Positions 34,994-44,600 of a stretch of 45,049 nt of DNA are shown here, one piece after another (position 1 is the stretch's first letter; each line of letters begins with the position of its first letter). This DNA comes from an uncultured Neisseriaceae bacterium (GTDB lineage Bacteria > Pseudomonadota > Gammaproteobacteria > Burkholderiales > UBA11063): assembly GCA_937952895.1 (NCBI GenBank), contig CALFYC010000203.1, positions 1 through 45,049 on the forward strand, read 5' to 3'. The position numbers were made by a program, and so were the translations under genes. The notes under the pieces are model-generated. The model was not told the DNA's origin. It did no database searches and saw only the letters and a program-made list of their open reading frames with translations.

Positions 34994-36730
34994 ATGATTA
35001 TGTTTGACTTTAATGATATTGTTAGAAATCCAGAATTTAATTATTCATGGTTATTAGAACAACGTGCAATATATCAACCAAATAAAACAGCATTTATATA
35101 TTTAGTTGATGGTGAGCATGAAACATTTGAAGTAACTTATGCTGAACTAGATAAGCTAGCTAAAACAATTGCTGGCTATCTTCAAAAGCATAAAGCTCAA
35201 GGTGAACGTGCACTTTTATTATATCCATCTGGAATAGATTATATTGCCGCATTTTTTGGTTGTTTATATGCAGGAGTAATTGCTATTCCATTATACCAAC
35301 TACGTAATAATCAAACAGCACTATCTAGAATGCATAGTGTCTTTCAAGATGCACAAGCAAAATTTATTTTATCTACTAGTGAACACTTACAAACTTTTCA
35401 AAATAACCCTGAAGTAATGAATTATTTTCATAATATAACTACCATTGCTACAGATTATATTGATGATTCATATAAAAAATTTTTTTCTCAAGCTCCATAT
35501 CATAAAATCTCTTATCTACAATATACTTCTGGCTCTACAGGCAATCCTAAGGGTGTTATGGTTGGCCATCATAATCTTTTACATAATAGTCATATTATTC
35601 AACAAGCTTGGGGAAATAATGAATCATCTACAATTATTAGCTGGTTACCTTTGCATCACGATTTCGGTTTAATTGGAATTATATTACAAGCTATTTATTC
35701 AGGTTCATTATGCGTATTAATGTCACCCGTACATTTTGTTAAAAAACCTTTAAGATGGCTACAAACAATTAATGATTATAATGGGAACATAAGTTGTGCT
35801 CCTAACTTTGCTTATGATTTATGTATTGAAGAAATTAAGCCGGATCAATTGATTGATTTAGATCTAAGTAGCTGGTATATAGCATGTAATGGGGCTGAAC
35901 AAGTTAGGCCAACGACTATAGAAAAATTTACCCGTAAATTTCGGGTATGCGGATTTAATTCTACAGCGTTTACTCCTGCCTATGGCATGGCAGAAGCAAC
36001 TTTGTTTACCACATCAAAACTCATTACTTCCGAAGAACCTAAATACATAAATATCTCTAAAATTAAAATGGAACAAGGTATTATAGAAGAAGTTTCAAAT
36101 AAACAAGATTCAAGAGTTGTGATTTCATGTGGATGTGTATTAGGTGATCAAATAATTAAAATAGTAGATCATGAATCAATGACTGAAGTTGCTGTTGGTA
36201 CAATTGGAGAAATTTGGATACATGGACCAAGTGTAGCATATGGTTATTGGAATAAACCCGAATTAAATATTAATATTTTTTCAGCAACTTTAAATAATGA
36301 CACAAATACCAAATATTTACGTAGTGGAGACTTGGGGTTTATTAAAGATGGTGAACTATACATTGTTGGTCGCTTAAAAGATCTCATCATTATTCGTGGT
36401 AAAAACTATTATCCTATTGACATTGAATTTAGTGCTGAGAAATGCGCCAAAGAATTAAAAGAAAACGAATCTGCCGCATTTAGCATTGACGTAGATGGTA
36501 AAGAAGAATTAGTTATAGTTCAAACTATAAGGCATGATGAAATACATAAAATAAATACAAATCATATTAAACAATTAATCTGTAATACAATAGTTAAGGA
36601 TCATGAAATTACTCCATATGATGTGGTTTTAGTCGTTCCAGGACAAATACCCAAAACGTCAAGTGGCAAAATTCAGCGTAAATTAAGTAGAGAATTTTAT
36701 TTGCAGCAATCTTTTAAAATTGTAGCTTAA
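34994..36730 (+). CDS. Fatty acyl-AMP ligase (FAAL) of lipopeptide starter loading
   Basis: An ANL-superfamily enzyme of 578 residues, the usual FAAL size. It adenylates a fatty acid and passes it to an acyl carrier protein rather than to CoA. The motifs are YTSGSTGNPKGVM (about 178-190), SWLPLHHDFGLIG and SAPNFAYDLC-like CAPNFAYDLC (both FAAL-type rather than acetyl-CoA synthetase-type), YGMAEATL, YLRSGDLGF, and the C-terminal lysine in KTSSGKIQRK (Lys559). It begins the lipopeptide operon, eight bases before the PKS gene. Its acceptor is probably the N-terminal ACP of that PKS. ATG at 35000 is an alternative start two codons in. Confidence 0.92.
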   Translation: MIMFDFNDIVRNPEFNYSWLLEQRAIYQPNKTAFIYLVDGEHETFEVTYAELDKLAKTIAGYLQKHKAQGERALLLYPSGIDYIAAFFGCLYAGVIAIPLYQLRNNQTALSRMHSVFQDAQAKFILSTSEHLQTFQNNPEVMNYFHNITTIATDYIDDSYKKFFSQAPYHKISYLQYTSGSTGNPKGVMVGHHNLLHNSHIIQQAWGNNESSTIISWLPLHHDFGLIGIILQAIYSGSLCVLMSPVHFVKKPLRWLQTINDYNGNISCAPNFAYDLCIEEIKPDQLIDLDLSSWYIACNGAEQVRPTTIEKFTRKFRVCGFNSTAFTPAYGMAEATLFTTSKLITSEEPKYINISKIKMEQGIIEEVSNKQDSRVVISCGCVLGDQIIKIVDHESMTEVAVGTIGEIWIHGPSVAYGYWNKPELNINIFSATLNNDTNTKYLRSGDLGFIKDGELYIVGRLKDLIIIRGKNYYPIDIEFSAEKCAKELKENESAAFSIDVDGKEELVIVQTIRHDEIHKINTNHIKQLICNTIVKDHEITPYDVVLVVPGQIPKTSSGKIQRKLSREFYLQQSFKIVA

Positions 36731-36738
36731 GGTTAACC

Positions 36739-39700
36739 ATGTCTCAAATAATTGACATTAAGTCTTGCATTGAATGGTTACGTATTTGGATTGCTGATAG
36801 GCGCAAACTTGCCCTTGATCAAATTGATAATGAGATTGAATTTAGTTATTACGGATTAGATTCTATAGATTCGGTACAACTTGCAGCAAACTTAGAAGAA
36901 AATGTAGCACATAAAATAGAACCAACAATTTTATTTAATTATCCAAGTATTAATAAACTTGCAATATATTTAGATCAAATATTATTTAAATCACAAAAAT
37001 CTAATGTTATTAATCTTTTGCAGCAAAAAAAAGGTAATACATCAAGTAAAGATTTAGATGTTGCGATAATTGGCATGGCTTGTAGATTACCAGGTGCTAA
37101 TAATCTTGACGAATTTTGGCAATTATTAATTAATGGCACTAATGCAATTAGCTCTCCTCCAATAGGCCATAGCCATACTAATAGTAATTTTAAAGGTGGC
37201 TATCTAAATAAAATTGACTATTTTGCTAATGATTTTTTTAATATTTCTCCACGTGAAGCCAAATGCATTGATCCACAACAACGAATTTTACTTGAAACAT
37301 GTTATAGTGCCCTTGAAGATACAGCTATACCTATAGATACTTTAACTAATAGTAATACTGGAGTATTTATTGGTATTGCAAGTCGAGAATATGATCAGCT
37401 TCAATCAAGTGATAATAATATATACGCCGCAACTGGTGGTGCATCTAGTATTGCAGCTAATCGAATTTCATATTTTTTTGATTTTAAAGGTCCTAGTATA
37501 GCAATTGATACCGCCTGCTCCTCTTCATTAATGGCAGTTCATTTAGCATGTAATAGCCTTAAACATCAAGAATCCTCTCTCGCAATTGCTGGCGGAGTTA
37601 ATTTATTGCTTTCCTTAGAAAATACAGAAAAATTTGCAGCCATGGGATTTCTATCGCCTGATTTTAAATGTATGACATTTGATGAATCAGCTAATGGCTA
37701 TGTTAGATCAGAAGGTGTTGGAATAATAATTTTAAAACCTCTACAAGCCGCAATTAAAGATGGTAATCGAATTTACGCAGTCATTAAACATACTGCAACT
37801 AACCAAGATGGGCACACTAATGGAATTACTGCACCTAATCAAAATTCTCAAGAGCAATTGCTAAGACAAGCATATTATGATGCCAACTTAGACCCATCTA
37901 CCATTGATTACATTGAGTGTCATGGAACAGGAACAGCATTAGGAGACCCAATCGAAGTTGGAGCACTAAATAAAGTAATTGGGCAAAATCGAGACATTAA
38001 TCAAAAGTGTAAAATTGGCTCAGTTAAAACCAATATTGGACATCTTGAAGCAGCAGCAGGAATTGCTGGATTAATTAAAGTAGCACTAATGATACACAAT
38101 AAAAAATTAGTTCCTAGCCTACATTTTAAGCATCCAAATAAAGCTATTAATTTTAATAATATTCCATTTTCAGTACAACAAGAAATTGAAGATCTAGCAA
38201 GTCGACAAAAAATCATTTGTGGGTTAAATTCATTTGGGTTTGGTGGCAGTAATGTTCATGCGATATTAACCAATAGTATAACCAAATTTAATTCTAAAAA
38301 AATATCCGAAAAACTCTTTAAATATAAACTATTACCAATTTCAGCTAAAAGTAAGCAAGAACTTAAATTACAACATGAATATTATAGTAAATATTTAAAA
38401 GACAATCCTAATTTTGATTTCACAAGCATTTGTAGTAGCGCAGCCTTAAACTATATGCATTACCATTTTCGTAATGGAATTATTGCTACAGATAATTTAG
38501 ATGCAATTAGACAATTAGATAATTTTTCAGAATCCAGAGACAAGCTATATTTTACAAAAAATCCTCGCATTTGTTTTATTTTTACTGGACAGGGGTCTCA
38601 ATGGTCTGGGATGGCTAAACAACTTTTAAATCACATAGTCTTTCGAAAATGGGTAATAATATGTGATAGCATTATTACAGAATTTGCTGAATTTAGCATT
38701 TTAGAAGTATTAGAGTCTCATGATGATATAAACTTACTTGAAAGTAGCGTTTTTCAACCAACGTTAGTTACATTCCAAATAGCGTTAACTGAATATTTAC
38801 ATTACCTAGGACTAAAACCGGTATTAGTAATTGGCCATAGCCTAGGTGAATTAGTTGCAGCTTTTATATCTGGTGCTATTAGTTTAGAACAAACATTAGA
38901 AATTGCCTTTAAACGTGGTATGGCTATGGGAAATTCTCGTCCTGGAGCAATGCTAATTATTAGTGAGACACCATTGATTGTACAAGAATTAATTGATAAA
39001 TCTAATTTAAATCTAGATATTGCTATAATTAATTCACATAAATCATCTGTTGTATCTGGTCTCATTGATGAAATTGATCAATTTAAACATTATCTAGAAA
39101 CGTCAAATATTGATTATTTTAATCTCAATTCTAAATATGCCTTTCATTCTAGATATATCGAACCTATTGTGTCAGAATTTGAAAGTACGCTTACTAATTT
39201 AACTACACATACATTTAAAGTGCCAATGATATCAACCGCAAATTTACAAGAACTAACAACTAATGATTTAACTGCTAATTATTGGGCAACTCAGATAAGA
39301 AAGCCAGTGCAATTTGCTTATGCTATTGATAAAGCTCTAACCTATGAAATAGATATATTTCTTGAAATTGGCGCTAGTTCAGCCTTAATCAACTACATAA
39401 ATGATATTGTTAATTCAAATGAAAAAAAGGCTAATATACTTGGTATAACCAAAAAAAATTCTGATGAAGATTTCCAACTTTTACAAGCTTTAGGAAAGCT
39501 CTATCAAATGGGTTGTAATCTTGATTGGAGCAAATTATATAATAAGACATTTTTAGAACACACGCCACATTATCAATTTTATCAACAACCTTATTGGTTT
39601 AATACAACTAAATCTCCTTCTATTGAGGAAGTTAATATGTCAACAACTACAATTAAAACACAAATCTTAGATAGACTAACTTCAATAATTGCTAATCTAA

Positions 39701-41598
39701 TTCAAACCAATAAATCTGATATTGATCTTAATAAACCATTTATTGAACTTGGGGCTGATTCAATCATTATTGTTAATGCAATTAAAAAAATTCAAACTGA
39801 GTTTGGGTTAAAAATAGAAATTAGACGATTATTTGAAGATCTATCTACTATCAATAAATTAGCCTCATTTATTGAAGTTAAAACACCGAATAATAGTAAT
39901 GGAATACAAAAATCTGTAAACCTACTAACTAATGAGCCACAAAAAACTCTGAGCAAACCTCAATCAAGCCATGAAATAACTAACTTCAGTTTAGACACTA
40001 ACGCACCCGAATTAGAAAAATTATTTAGTCAACAATTATCTATAATGAACCAGCAACTAGAATTATTAGCTACTTCTGATTTGAAAAACTTATCTGATAC
40101 AAGTCAATTTGTAGAATATCAAGAAGACGAAAATGCTAATTTAGCTTGCTCAATAAACCTACAAAACAAAGTAGTCAAAAGAATAAAAGAACCATCCAAT
40201 GAAGCTACTGGGTGGCAAAACCGGCCTATAGATACTACCCCTGTTGATCAAAAATTTGACTCAATCCAACAGATAAGTATGTTAAATTTAATTGAAGCAT
40301 ATACTTTAAAAACCAAAACATCGAAAGCTTTGACCGCCAAATATCGTAGTGTTTTAGCGGACAGTAAAGCCAGTGTGGGGTTTCGTTTATCCATCAAAGA
40401 AATGCTCTATCCAATTGTCGGAAGTAAAACTTATGGGTCAAAATTGATTGATATAGATAATAATGAATATATTGATATTACTATGGGTTTTGGAGTACAT
40501 TTATGTGGTTATAATCCAGAATTTATTAATAAAACATTACTTCAAGAACTTGATTCTGGCATTCAACTAGGGCCTCGTTCACCAATTGTGGGGGAAGTTG
40601 CCGAGCTAATTAGCGAATTAACGGGCTTTGAACGTGTCGCATTTTCTAATACTGGAACTGAATCAGTAATTACTGCTATTCGAATTGCACGAGCTGCAAC
40701 CTCAAAAAATAAGATTGTTATATTCAGAGGATCATATCATGGTCATTCTGATTATGCATTAGTTGAAGCTTATACAACTGATGAAAATGGTAATACTATT
40801 CCAATAACACCTGGAATTCCAAGTAATGTTTTAGATAATACTATTGTGCTTGAATATGGTGATTTTGCCGAATTAGAAATCATTCGGAATCAATCTGATG
40901 ATATTGCTGCAGTTTTAGTTGAACCCGTGCAAAGCCGTAACCCAGAGTTACAACCCATTGAATTTGTACAAGAATTACGTAAGTTAACCCATGATCTAGA
41001 TATCGCTTTAATCTTTGATGAAATGGTAACTGGCTTTAGATCGCATTTAGGAGGTGCTCAAGTCATATTTGGAATTAAAGCTGATATGGCAACTTATGGC
41101 AAAATTATTGGCGGTGGTTTACCAATTGGGGTTATTGCAGGAACTAAAAAATATATGGATCATATTGATGGGGGCAATTGGCAATATAAGGACTCCTCAT
41201 ATCCAGCAGTTGAAAGAACTTTTTTTGGCGGGACATTTTGCCAACATCCAACATCATTAGCAACAGCATATGCAATTTTAAAATATTTAAAAAATGAAGG
41301 TCATCAACTCCAAACAACCTTGAATCAAAAAACTGCTTATTTAGCAAATGAGCTAAATCAATTTTTTATTGCAGAAAATGTGCCAATTAAAATTGTATAC
41401 TTTGCCTCACTATTTAGATTTAAATTTCAAGGTAATTATGATTTATTATTTTACTATTTAATTATGCATGGCGTTTATGTGTGGGAGTGGCGGAATTGTT
41501 TTCTATCCACAGCACATTCAGATGACGATATTAATCAAATTATTCAAGCTGTTAAACAAAGTATTTACGATATGAAGCAGGGTAAATTTATTAAATAA
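36739..41598 (+). CDS. Type I PKS with fused aminotransferase: ACP-KS-AT-ACP-AMT
   Basis: A 1619-residue multidomain protein. ACP1 carries Ser42 (YGLDSIDSVQL). The KS (about 105-530) has DTACSSS (Cys260), CHGTGT (His395) and NIGHLEA (His435). The AT (about 610-910) has GHSLGE (Ser701) and YAFH at 800-803; the FH form points to malonyl-CoA. ACP2 has GADSI (Ser1008). Residues 1170-1612 are a class III PLP aminotransferase like HemL, with YHGHSDYALVEAY, FDEMVTGFR and YGKIIGGGLP (Lys1455). There is no ketoreductase, dehydratase or methyltransferase, so the beta-keto group should become a beta-amino group. MycA-, microginin- and puwainaphycin-type systems use this logic. AAGG overlapping the FAAL stop serves as its ribosome site. 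Confidence 0.93.
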   Translation: MSQIIDIKSCIEWLRIWIADRRKLALDQIDNEIEFSYYGLDSIDSVQLAANLEENVAHKIEPTILFNYPSINKLAIYLDQILFKSQKSNVINLLQQKKGNTSSKDLDVAIIGMACRLPGANNLDEFWQLLINGTNAISSPPIGHSHTNSNFKGGYLNKIDYFANDFFNISPREAKCIDPQQRILLETCYSALEDTAIPIDTLTNSNTGVFIGIASREYDQLQSSDNNIYAATGGASSIAANRISYFFDFKGPSIAIDTACSSSLMAVHLACNSLKHQESSLAIAGGVNLLLSLENTEKFAAMGFLSPDFKCMTFDESANGYVRSEGVGIIILKPLQAAIKDGNRIYAVIKHTATNQDGHTNGITAPNQNSQEQLLRQAYYDANLDPSTIDYIECHGTGTALGDPIEVGALNKVIGQNRDINQKCKIGSVKTNIGHLEAAAGIAGLIKVALMIHNKKLVPSLHFKHPNKAINFNNIPFSVQQEIEDLASRQKIICGLNSFGFGGSNVHAILTNSITKFNSKKISEKLFKYKLLPISAKSKQELKLQHEYYSKYLKDNPNFDFTSICSSAALNYMHYHFRNGIIATDNLDAIRQLDNFSESRDKLYFTKNPRICFIFTGQGSQWSGMAKQLLNHIVFRKWVIICDSIITEFAEFSILEVLESHDDINLLESSVFQPTLVTFQIALTEYLHYLGLKPVLVIGHSLGELVAAFISGAISLEQTLEIAFKRGMAMGNSRPGAMLIISETPLIVQELIDKSNLNLDIAIINSHKSSVVSGLIDEIDQFKHYLETSNIDYFNLNSKYAFHSRYIEPIVSEFESTLTNLTTHTFKVPMISTANLQELTTNDLTANYWATQIRKPVQFAYAIDKALTYEIDIFLEIGASSALINYINDIVNSNEKKANILGITKKNSDEDFQLLQALGKLYQMGCNLDWSKLYNKTFLEHTPHYQFYQQPYWFNTTKSPSIEEVNMSTTTIKTQILDRLTSIIANLIQTNKSDIDLNKPFIELGADSIIIVNAIKKIQTEFGLKIEIRRLFEDLSTINKLASFIEVKTPNNSNGIQKSVNLLTNEPQKTLSKPQSSHEITNFSLDTNAPELEKLFSQQLSIMNQQLELLATSDLKNLSDTSQFVEYQEDENANLACSINLQNKVVKRIKEPSNEATGWQNRPIDTTPVDQKFDSIQQISMLNLIEAYTLKTKTSKALTAKYRSVLADSKASVGFRLSIKEMLYPIVGSKTYGSKLIDIDNNEYIDITMGFGVHLCGYNPEFINKTLLQELDSGIQLGPRSPIVGEVAELISELTGFERVAFSNTGTESVITAIRIARAATSKNKIVIFRGSYHGHSDYALVEAYTTDENGNTIPITPGIPSNVLDNTIVLEYGDFAELEIIRNQSDDIAAVLVEPVQSRNPELQPIEFVQELRKLTHDLDIALIFDEMVTGFRSHLGGAQVIFGIKADMATYGKIIGGGLPIGVIAGTKKYMDHIDGGNWQYKDSSYPAVERTFFGGTFCQHPTSLATAYAILKYLKNEGHQLQTTLNQKTAYLANELNQFFIAENVPIKIVYFASLFRFKFQGNYDLLFYYLIMHGVYVWEWRNCFLSTAHSDDDINQIIQAVKQSIYDMKQGKFIK
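39664..39876 (+). repeat. ACP-domain duplication, copy 1 (in the PKS)
   Basis: This 71-codon segment and 41622-41834 encode nearly the same carrier domain; I count 61 of 71 identical residues by eye. A long central run (PFIELGADSIIIVNAIKKIQ) is identical in protein and almost so in DNA. The similarity continues weakly beyond the ACP into a QLSIxxxQLEL helix. Confidence 0.85.
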
Positions 41599-41618
41599 AA
41601 GTTTATGAGGTTCTTTCA

Positions 41619-44600
41619 ATGATTTTAGATCGCCTATTATCAATAATCGCCGACTTAATTCAAACAACACAAATGGATATTGATATTAATAAGCCATTTA
41701 TTGAACTTGGGGCTGATTCAATTATTATTGTTAATGCAATTAAAAAAATTCAAACGGAATTCGGTATAAAAATTGCAATCCGTCATTTGTTTGAAGACTT
41801 ATCTACAATTAATAAATTAGCTAAATTTATTGAAGAGCAACTAGCTAGCAATAAAGTAAATCATGTTGATCCACAACCTAAAATATTAAATAAACACAAT
41901 CAATCAAAAAAAGAAAATTTTAAAACTCAAGTTAATTTTTCATTAAATAATAGGCTTCAAGAAACAGGGATTCATCAATTATTACAAAATCAACTTAGCA
42001 TCCTTAGTAAGCAACTTGAATTAATAAAATGTGGTAGTAAAAATCTAGCACTTAAAACACAATCTGGAAATCTAAATCCGCAAATTTTACAAATGGATGA
42101 TTCAGTAAATATTGAAACAAACCAATTAAATGAAGTTAACATCAAAGCTCAAAATGTCATACCATCTGATTTATCGCAAAAATTTGCTTTTGATTTTAGT
42201 ATGTATTTATTTGGTAATTATAAAGCAGAATATACAAAAGATAAATATGATTTAATTTTTAAAACCGCTAAATTTGCGGATAATAATAATTTTAAAGCAG
42301 TTTGGGTTCCAGAGCGTCATTTTCATGCTTTTGGAGGGTTTTCACCTAATCCATCCGTTATGTGTGCTGCAATTGCCAGAGAAACTAAGAATATAAAATT
42401 ACGTGCTGGCAGTGTTGTAGTACCACTACATAACCCTATTAGAATTGCTGAAGAATGGGCAATGGTTGATAATTTCTCCAATGGTCGAGTTGATGGGTTA
42501 GGTGTTGCTATTGGTTGGCATGCTGATGATTTTGTATTAAACCCTGAAATATATGGAAAGCATCCTGAAATTTTAAAAGAAAATCTTGTCCAAATAAAAC
42601 AATTATGGAGTGGTAAAGAGATCAACTTAGTAAATGGCACTAAGAAACAAATTAAAATTAAGATTTATCCTCAACCATCTAAACCAGAATTACCTATTTG
42701 GTTTACTATAGTTGATAATCCAGAAACATATGCTAAAGCAGGTAAATTTGGATCAAACGTATTAACTAATTTAATGTCTCAAACCATTGAAAAACTTGCT
42801 AGTAATATTAAAATTTATCGTGAAGAACGAAGAAGATCTGAATTTGAAGATCCGGGCACAGTAACTTTGTTACTGCATACTTTTATCCTAGATGATAAAG
42901 AAGAGGCGATTAGTATTGCTAGGGCGCCATTTTGTGAATATTTAAAAATCACCATAAATTTGTTTAAAAATTTGGCGAAAGCTCAAGGTATTGATTTTAA
43001 TTATGATGAATTAAGTGAAGATGATATTAACTATTATTTAAATATTGTGTTTGAGAAATATGTTAAAAATAGTGCCTTAATTGGTAATATTAATAGTTGT
43101 ATCCCAATCTTAGATAAATTAATGGCGATTGGTGTTGACGAAATAGCATTCTTTGTCGATTTTGGTATAGCAACTAATCAAGTTGAACGTTCATTACCTT
43201 ATATTAATCAACTAAAAAACCACTTTGTAATTGATCAGTCTACAAAAAATCAAATGACATTTGCGCAACAAAAGTTATGGAATATTGATCAAATTAATCC
43301 AAAATCAAGTTTAGTATATAACACCTCTGTAACTTTAAATTTTAAACAATCACTGAATATTCATAAACTTCAATTTGCTATTAATAAACTCCTAGAGAAT
43401 AACCTAATTCTTACCAGTTATTGTAAGTCTTCAGCAGAAATGGGTTATAAAACAATTTTTTCAGAGCAGGTATTAAGCCTCTATTCTGATAAGCCATTAG
43501 CTAATGATGAATTAAATAATTTAATTCAAGAAGATAGTCAAACTAGTTTTGATCTAAATAATGGTCCATTAATTCGTTTTACGGCAATTAATTTGGAACA
43601 AAATAGTTCAGCAATAATTATATCTGCTCATCACATTATAATTGATGGATGGTCAATGGGCTTATTAATTGAGGAATTTCTAGGGTACTATTTAAACAAT
43701 AAATTAGATGGTCAAGCTAGAAATTCATTTAATGATTATCAGCATCAATTAAACGGTCTTAAAAATGAAATACAAGAAAATAACAACTATTGGATTAATA
43801 AACTTAAACAATTCCAATCTTTAGAATCACTTAATATTTCTTATTTTAGCCGTAAAGATCTAATTACTAAAGCTCACAAATATTCCTTTATTATTGAAGA
43901 AGAAATTCTATTTAAGCTAAAACAGGCAGTGAGTAAAGTCGGCGGTTCTTTATTTATGCTATTATTTGCTAGCTATCAAATTCTACTTAATAAACTATCT
44001 AACCAAGATGAATTCATTGTTAATATGGTACATTCTGGAAGATTTATTGAAGAATATAATGACTTTATTGGTTTTACATCTCAAGTAATTCCAATACATA
44101 CCCAAATTAATCCTACTAATAAAGTTATTGATCTTTTTAAGCATATTCAAACTGAAATATATGATGCACTGGAACACCAAGTTTATTCATTTGCTGAAAT
44201 ATGCAATTGTTTCAAACTAGATCCAATAAATTTTCCATTTTCGAATTATCATTTTAATATGGAAAAAGGGTGGGACAATTTTACTCAATTTATTCAACTT
44301 AGTGATATCAAAATTAACCCTCATGCTTATATTGATTATGATTTTATGTTAAATGTGGTTGAATTTAATAAAGAACTTAGAATTGATATTAACTATAATT
44401 CTGAGCTTTTCTATAGTACTGAAATTGAAGGGATCGGATATGCTTTTAAAAATCTTTTAACCCAAATTATTGATGATATTGATGGTTTAATAATTAAAGA
44501 TTTAAAATTAACTTATCTAAATAGCATAGAATATCAAAAGATTATCTATGATTGGAATCAAACAAATACTCCATTTCCTGAAAATAAAACTATTCATGAA

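Noticed and set aside
42323..42640. Leftward 105-codon frame inside the NRPS
   Set aside because: It is antisense to the well-supported monooxygenase domain and has no ribosome site or recognisable motif.
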